Under the pieces are notes generated by a model. That model was not told where the DNA came from, ran no database searches, and was given only the letters and a program-made list of their open reading frames with translations. Below, one piece after another: positions 57,475-64,000 of a DNA stretch of 64,000 nt (position 1 is its first letter; the number at the start of each line of letters is the position of its first letter). Location: positions 62,001-126,000 of the forward strand of contig JAKMXF010000357.1 in NCBI GenBank assembly GCA_024704765.1. The letters run 5' to 3'. The position numbers and the translations under genes are program-made. This stretch comes from Oopsacas minuta. Its lineage: Eukaryota > Porifera > Hexactinellida > Lyssacinosida > Leucopsacidae.

Positions 57475-58476
57475 GTGCACCCCGGTGCATGTCTCAAAAT
57501 TGGTGTATAATTTCAAAAAAGTAAGCACTATAAGTGATTAACAATAAATTATCGTCCTCTTTTGTCACCTGATAGATGCAGCACTCCAAACACTATATTA
57601 AAACTAAAATATTTCACTCCAGGCCTTTAAAACTAGACAGCCAACAAAATATTTTGGAAACAATGATACTTGTAATAATTGCATAAACTGATCTAATATA
57701 AGAAATACGTCAAATTGATGATTAATTACAAACGTTATACAGTATATATTTGGAAGAAAATCGTTGCTAAGGTAGTTAGGTATTTACTCTTGCGATTAGC
57801 TATTCAAAATAATCTAAAATATGCTTACTTTAGCTCGCTGTAATCGAAATTCCTATGGGTCATACATACAATCGTCAATATTTTCCTACTAATTCGACGA
57901 TGGAGATTCATAAAAACGTAGTTAAATTCGTAATTGAAATTTTGCCTAATACGCCATATCGGCACACTGTGAAACAGTTTGCTTGTGATCATAGGGTAAA
58001 TAGATAAGAAATATGAAATAACTATCGAATACGAGAAAAGCCCCACACCTGACTGAGGTACTCAACAACTTTCAGGTGAATCGATGAGAAATTGACTGAT
58101 AAATTAGGTGTTAAGTTGTGTACAAATTCCCTATAGAGATTTTGTATTACAAAATTTGCAACCTCATTGTGAGGAGAGTAGGTGTGATCAAGATTAATTA
58201 TTGAATATGAGCAAAGCTCTACACGATACTATGGTTACATCCGAGATTTCATCTCGATTAACTGAGAGGTGACTGAGATATAATGCGTTTAGTCGTCCTC
58301 AAACTTGCTGCTACAGCGCGCTGCTAACTTCACTCTCGTACCAAACAGTACACTTATATTCAGAAAGGCAATTCAAATTGGGAAAACAAAAATATACAAT
58401 AAAAGTAGAAAACTACTAGTGACCCTGGTTTTTAATCTTAGGGACGCCCTGAATATAATTATGATATATTCACAAC
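57475..58476. other. No gene recognised
   Basis: Continues the pre-insertion flank of the Merlin element. It contains no recognisable domain or repeat pair; AT-rich. Confidence 0.4.
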
Positions 58477-59398
58477 TTGATTGTATCAAGTAATGATATA
58501 ATGTATTTGGATACTCGAGTCATGTTAATTGGTTCACCGGATCAAGAATTTATTGATCTGGATCCGGGATCCGGTGTATGCCTACTTATAAATTCCAGAA
58601 CTTTGCCTGCTAACCAGGTAGATTCAAAAACTCATTTGGATAGATCTCACTTGGTTCCAGCTAAACAATTGAGGGGAGGTTCAAGTTTACTATGTTTCTG
58701 AAATATATTTTATGCAACAACGCCAGTGAGATGTATTATGCTTACCCAACATGGATTGGGTGGAATAACATTTCAGAAATATAGCCCCACAAATCTACAA
58801 AATCATCAGCTTCCGAAAATTTTGCTTTCTTATTTTATTGTTTATAATACTATTGCATTTTAAAATCTACACGATGTTCCAGAAACCCAAGGAAAATTCA
58901 AAAGATCCCACCACTTTAACATTTTTCAGCTGTTTACAGTATATGTATCCCTTGGGGTTTGAGAAATACTCTCGGTTGTTTATTCAGATTCATTTTCAGG
59001 TAGGGCTAACCCCCCTCTGAGGGTGGATAGATGGAACACTGTGTTCCACACGACGAGATCGTGAGAGTTGAGAGCTGCTATGGAAATCCAAAAATACATT
59101 CAAACTAATTTTCAAGACATTTTATTTTTTCTTTCTCTACTTTAGCAAATTACATGCTATTGAAAGAACTCCACAGTGGCTTAGTAGTGAAGAATTAAGA
59201 AAATTTTATCTTAATGCTTTCATTCCCTTATGGTTTCATTTTGTTTCTAAACATTCAAGTAGCATCCATTCCAATTTTCGAATCATTTGGGAGCCTATTA
59301 GTTATGTAAATTTGAATCGAAACTTTGTGGTTTTTGATGCTGAAATGATCTTTTCGGAGAATTCAAAATATAAAAGATTTTCCCAGAGATTCTGATTC
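58477..59398 (+). pseudogene. Unassigned coding-like exons
   Basis: Three plus-strand open stretches have protein-like composition: LDTRVMLIGSPDQEFIDLD (about 58500-58700), FQKPKENSKDPTTLTFF to IQIHFQ (58875-58999, followed by AG|GTAGGG), and, after TTTCTCTACTTTAG, KLHAIERTPQWLSSEELRKF to FSQRF (59145-59395). Splice-like borders suggest a multi-exon gene, but the simple junction of the last two changes frame, so either the exon borders differ or the gene is broken. I do not recognise the product. It lies just upstream of RAG1-like copy D and may be host or transposon derived. Confidence 0.35.
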
Positions 59399-59883
59399 TT
59401 TATAGAATACATTAGCGATCTATTGTTTCATCTATTCTAGACAATTTTGCTTGCTGATATCAAATTTTGTATCAGATATATCTAAACTGTGTACTTTTCA
59501 TGTGAAGGGTTGTTGTACTCAGGGTAAAAAATGAATCTCATTTTTCCAAGCACAAAATTTTAAGAGTCTGAAAAGACAAAGTCAAGGAACGTCAAAGCGA
59601 AAATAATACCAGTTGTTGTTTACAATTTTTACTATGTTATATGAAGATGACAGGCACCGAAACGGTGCGCAACTTTGATTTTTTTGTCGCATTCCATTGT
59701 CTGTAATCGTTGCTATGGAAATTCCTGAAGTGATATCTGTAACTAAGTAATTGAATACCCATCTAATCTTAATTATTCTTGGGAATTACTGTACAAAATT
59801 AAACATATAAATGTGTGTATATACGTGTACTTATGTTTTCAATCATACACCTTTATTTCTCATAGATAATTTATCCGTGATCA
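59399..59883. other. Short non-coding stretch 5' of RAG1-like copy D
   Basis: No CACAGTG-type terminus with a partner was found. A small inverted word pair (GCACCGAAACGGTGC) lies at about 59652-59666. Confidence 0.4.
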
Positions 59884-61200
59884 ATGGCTGAACCAATTGC
59901 TCCGATGACTTCCCTCGAATCCCGTCTCGATTTAGCGAGAATCCTGAAAGCAAATAGCGATTGCGTCCAAACAACTCTCTGTTATCTTAGCAATCTCCAT
60001 TGATTAGACCATGCCAGACAGGCTAAACTTGAATTGATTCTACCTAGAATACGAGATATGATTAGAACTTCAAAAAAATCACTTGAATCTTTGTATGGAG
60101 ATTGGTGGCATTCTGAAATTTGCTCAGAATTAATTATAGCTTCACAAGCCCCCCAAAAGCTAAGTCGGTGCGCCAAAAGAAAGAACTTATCAATCTTTCA
60201 CTGCCACATTAGCGTTCCCGGATCTCTAGTGTCCTTGAGTCTATCAGGTCCATCTCGGTAATCAAAAAAACTTTTGAAATTACAATTGCAGCTCCTGCTT
60301 TGCAATTGTTGTGCAATGAGGAAGACAATCGAGAAGTTGCAAGGGTATCTAAATCAATTGTTCAAGGAAAATTCTCTGGTCAACTCGGGCGTGCATCCAA
60401 AAGTAAAGAATTGGATGTGGACAAGGCATTATTTCTTTTGGATCTATTAGACATTGGGAAGAGTAAGTATACTCTACTACGACAACTTTTGTTATCTAAT
60501 GAAATTCACTTCCCTACATATCAGAGGGTGGCCGATCATAGAAATAATTATGTACTACGAAGTATGATTCAACTATACCCGAATCCTACAGCCCCAGTTG
60601 GGGTATGTGTGCCACACGCTCAATTTGTCTACCATACATTTTGGTGAATTATGTCCACTCTACCGTCCCCTTCAAATGAGAATTTTCCTCTCCGATTTCA
60701 GATTGCTGATGGTTTAGACGGATCTGGAAAGCATACCGTATATAATCAACCGAATACGAATAGGTCTACCAAATCACAACTGCCCGAATTCTCCATTCCC
60801 CCAACTTCCGATTTTCCTTCTTGCTGCCATAGAAATCATGACAATATTCGCCAATTTATGAAAGATATCATCAATCCTGAAACAGATCAAATGAAGGACC
60901 AAGGTTTCTATTTTGCCGATGATAAACATATATTTGTCGATGCTGTCCGATCAATGCTTGATGGTAAAATGGCAAGTATTCTCTCAGGAACAGGAGGTGT
61001 AAGGTGCCAACTATGTACTGCACGCAGAGAGAACTAAAAGATCGTGATTAAATTTTGCAAGGTTATCCCATCAATAGAAACATTTTGCCCGAAGAGCTAA
61101 GTGCTGTAGACATACTGCAGCAGATTTATTGGATTCATCTATTGATAATATGGTTAAGGGCCTTATTGTTGATATGATATTGCAACAAAGTAGTTTGTAG
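59884..61200 (+). pseudogene. RAG1-like transposase copy D, 3'-truncated
   Basis: Plus strand. MAEPIAPMTSLESRLDLARI starts at 59884; an in-frame TGA lies near 60001, and a frameshift near 60200-60260. Then come the nonamer-binding-like region (ALQLLCNEEDNREVARVS, QGKFSGQLG, KALFLLDLLDIGKSKYTLLR) and HFPTYQRV, matching the Pro-x-Tyr box. A TGA at 60645-60647 aligns with an Arg in copy A. The catalytic core begins QIADGLDGSGKH (first Asp, about 60715), then RSMLDGKMASIL (second Asp, about 60960) and C-Q-L-C. A frameshift follows, then GYPINRN, after which homology ends near 61.1-61.2 kb, so the Glu-containing part is missing. Core sequence differs clearly from copies A and B. Confidence 0.8.
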
Positions 61201-61209
61201 AATGTTAGT

Positions 61210-61724
61210 GAATGAATAATACAAATAAAACATCCCTTAATACTATTGCTTATTGTTTTTATCCAGAAATTGTTGGAATTGATACATATATATATTAGCA
61301 AAAGAGATATTAATAAATTCTATAAACGCTTTTAGAAGTATGAAGTACTAAAGCAAAAATTATGAAAAACATGTGTATGACGTCATTTTATAAAAATTAT
61401 GAGTAATTTTGTATTTCTAACAGTTGTAATTGCTTCCATGGATATGATATACTATACCCAAATAATACAATTTATAGGCTAAAATTGTTATACAATCAGA
61501 TATTAAAGAAAACAAAATTCAGCATAAAGCTATGACGTCAGAACATGAGATATAGAAACCTTATAAAAATTTTGAATGCATCAAATGATTCCTAGCATAT
61601 GATAACCTATATGCTGATAATACATTATATATGTCTATTTCAAATGAAAATACCCATTCTTTACTAACTCCTATTTTAAGCCATTGTGAATTCTGCTTTA
61701 GGAATTTCCTAGATGACAACAAGG
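61210..61724. other. No gene recognised
   Basis: AT-rich, without recognisable coding frames; an ATGACGTCA word occurs near 61378 and 61533. Confidence 0.4.
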
Positions 61725-62175
61725 GACCCTACTAAGGCATTAGTCAATTGTGTTAAACAAGATCACTATTCCGATCCAGATCTTAGCTGAAATTATGATC
61801 AGCAATCCCGATAAAGATCCTTATTTCTAAAACGATCGCGATTCCGATCGTTTGAGTACATTCATGATTTATATTTTTGATAGTTACGTCATTTCTTATG
61901 CCACAAGAATATAGGTGGAGAATCAACGCATTCTACGAACGTATATTACTGATTGTTGAACACAAATTTGGGACAATTACTTAAGTATGCTAACGTAATG
62001 ATAGTAGCATTCAAAGTATACAAAAATGACCGAAAATTTTCGTGCAAAAAGGATCGCAATCTTACATCTGATCCTTAATGAAACAATGATCGCCGATCGT
62101 CGCTAGATCGTCAAAATAGTATCGCGATCGTGATCGAGCGATCAATGATGGTACGATCCTAATGCCCTAGACCCT
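61725..62175. mobile_element. GATC-rich MITE-like repeat
   Basis: Weak inverted ends (ACTAAGGCATTAG on the left, CTAATGCCCTAG on the right) enclose many GATCGCGATTCCGATCG-like palindromic words. Non-coding. The density of GATC and CGATCG words is unlike neighbouring DNA. Confidence 0.5.
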
Positions 62176-62545
62176 ACCTAGGCATGACGGGATCCTAGTC
62201 AGGATCTGATGCACCAATTATGAACTTGAGTATCCAAACGTTTTTCAAATCACCGAAATTCTGAATGTATCATAAATATATTATCTTAATACCATATATT
62301 TAAAAATGAGTAGCGCATGCGCTGCATTAATATATAATTGGAATTTTGGAAAAAAGTAGCCTCTCAAATTACATCCTATTATAGTGTAATTAAATCCGCA
62401 GGTACTGATATTTAGTTTTGAGTTTTGTTACTTATTTCTACTTCCTTTATTAGCAAAATCCCTAAATATGTTTCCCAATTAACTTTATACTTTACTCAAT
62501 TAGTGTTTCCTCTTGATTTCCATTCTGTACCCTTGATTAGCCAAA
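62176..62545. other. Upstream region of the Ulp1-like gene
   Basis: Non-coding, AT-rich; pyrimidine-rich sequence (TTCCTCTTGATTTCC) precedes the ATG at 62546. No promoter element can be called. Confidence 0.4.
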
Positions 62546-64000
62546 ATGCCAACGATACCCAAATTGACAAAGTCTAATGCTATAATGGTACTGACAGACA
62601 TATTGTCTGAGTTTCGTTCAGTAACAGGTGAATATGCCGGAGCTGTATTTTCATGGCATGGAAAGCTTGGCTCTTTGGGTCCAGAGAAATTTCAAACCTA
62701 TATCACTGGGAATAGCGATGAAATATCAAGAACTCTATTGACTAACCAAATATCTACAAGTACGTCAGCGTCATCAAAGCCTGTGCGTGATCACGAAATC
62801 CTCAAGCTATTAGATGGAGATATATCTGGCTATAATGTACAGGGACTGCGAAGACTTGTTTCTGCGATTATAGAAGTGTCAACTGGTAAGTCAACGGTGT
62901 GAATTTATATAATTATATGGGTCACTGATTTTATATCTCTGTATTTTAGGGAAAGGTATGTTTTTTTTGGAATGATCCTTCCCTCAAACCACCTTTTTGG
63001 CCCGAAAGAGTCCCTTTCGAAAACATAAAAAGCGCATGTAAGATTCATCTGCGTATGATAATAGAATCATATAAGAATTAATCTATGAAAGCGCGAGTTT
63101 CAGCTCGCCCTCAATCTCAGAAGTCTCCAAGCTCTTCTCAAGCATCGCGACATGATATCTACCGTGACCGATCTAGATCTCCTCTTGATTTCGCTAGAGA
63201 TGTACTATACCAAGAGTCTGATGTAGATACTAGTGATGATTCCTTCGATGAGGTTTTTCAGCAACCCGTTATCACTTCGAACAAACCTATTTCAGATCCT
63301 CAAACACCCACCCCAACATCCAGTCTGGTGACATTACTCGGAGTTAAGCCATTGGATCCTATTCAAATAATCACTCCTCCCATTAGTTTAAATGAGAAAA
63401 ACTTGTCAATTTCCGAATTGTCAAGTCGTAATACTTTTCTAACAGGCATCACCATTAATGCATTCTGTGTAAGTTTATCATACATTGAAATTCAATCCGT
63501 TTTCTTAGCAAATATTCTCATACCATATATGTATTTGTAGACATTACTGAAGAAGAATTTCCCCCATTTACACGGACTTCAGGACACTATTCTTTCCGAA
63601 GTGAGTTTCTCGGTTTAAATTTTTGAATTATAAATCAATATTTGATATTCAATTAATTATTAGAATAGTCAATTCGTGAAAGCTCCTCGTCCTAGTATAC
63701 AGCTGCATCACGATGGCGCACTTCACTGGGTTTGCTCCAGTATTGATGTTAAAGGGCATGTAACTTTATATGATTCACTATCTACTGGGAGAATATCTGG
63801 TGAATTAGCTGTGCAATTGGCATTTCTACATGGGAATGATGCTGATCATGAGCTGAAAGTCGCCCTTGCTCCTATTCAGCAGCAAAGAGGTGGGGCGGAT
63901 TGTGGTTTATTTGCAGCTGCAGTCTGTTTGACAATAGCAACGGGAGGCAACCCAACCCAAGTATACTGGAAACAGTCAAGAATGAGATCTCACCTAACTG
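62546..64000 (+). CDS. Ulp1/C48-like cysteine protease gene with short introns, partial
   Basis: The predicted first exon, 62546-62885 (MPTIPKLTKSNAIMVLTDIL...), ends ACTG|GTAAGT. A 64-bp intron ends TTTTAG at 62949; exon structure to 63085 is unclear. A Ser/Arg-rich and acidic linker (RDRSRSP ... DVDTSDDSFDEVF) runs to 63468. Introns 63469-63540 (72 bp) and 63601-63663 (63 bp) are phase 0 with GT-AG ends. The last exon starts NSQFVKAPRPSIQLHHDGAL and shows LHWVCSS (catalytic His), TLYDSL (Asp) and QQQRGGADCGLFAAA (Gln and Cys) of C48/Ulp1-type peptidases, then leaves the window. Such proteases remove SUMO-like tags or occur as accessory domains of transposons; which applies here is unknown. 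No lesions seen in the last exons. Confidence 0.6.

Noticed and set aside
59169-59181. CACAGTGGCTTA as the left end of RAG1-like copy D
   Set aside because: It falls inside a protein-like open frame (TPQWLSSEE), where the bases encode Pro-Gln-Trp, and no inverse partner with a duplication follows copy D.

Overview
This is eukaryotic, almost certainly metazoan, DNA. It is AT-rich, has spliceosomal-type GT-AG introns of about 60-75 bp (62.8-63.7 kb), and carries two clear animal genes, twinfilin (minus, 27856-28923) and cystinosin (minus, 48329-49417). Both are single uninterrupted reading frames with a splice-acceptor-like pyrimidine tract plus AG just 5' of the ATG. I cannot name the species. 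Nearly everything else is DNA transposon debris. I found no reverse transcriptase, integrase, LTR or LINE, so the window looks dominated by class II elements: RAG1/Transib-like, P (THAP), several hAT lineages, MULE, Merlin/IS1595, Tc1, mariner, pogo-like MITEs and foldback elements.

Layout. 1-8.7 kb: dispersed repeats, a foldback element and a P-type MITE. 8.7-11.2 kb: decayed hAT transposase of the DUF4371/ZMYM1-like type. 11.8-12.8 kb: 5' half of a THAP/P element, interrupted by a BED-finger hAT (hAT-A). The matching right ends of hAT-A and of the P element lie at 44.68 and 45.88 kb, so about 32 kb sits inside hAT-A. 15.5-17.7 kb: RAG1-like copy A (near intact), flanked by a mariner. 19.1-19.9 kb: MULE transposase end with a RING-like tail. 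21.8-24.1 kb: hAT and mariner fragments. 27.9-28.9 kb: twinfilin. 29.1-31.6 kb: hAT MITE and a Tc1 element. 34.5-44.2 kb: two convergent MULE copies. The left one is split by RAG1-like element B (34658-40145), which itself contains a complete hAT (hAT-B, 36038-38362). 46-47.3 kb: foldback element inside a pogo-like MITE. 48.3-49.4 kb: cystinosin. 50.8-53.1 kb: second P element fused to RAG1-like copy C. 53.26-57.47 kb: Merlin element with 379-bp terminal inverted repeats. 59.9-61.2 kb: RAG1-like copy D (plus). 62.5-64 kb: an intron-containing gene ending in a Ulp1/C48-like cysteine protease domain that runs off the window.

The main result is a cluster of four RAG1/Transib-like transposase genes from at least three lineages within 46 kb. 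Copy B has defined ends: 12-bp terminal repeats starting with CACAGTG, the consensus V(D)J recombination heptamer, flanked by a duplicated CATACG. The sister MULE copy preserves the equivalent uninserted site. Copy B ends in a CCHC-type zinc knuckle; copy A retains all three catalytic acidic residues and is broken mainly by two single-base nonsense changes and one frameshift.
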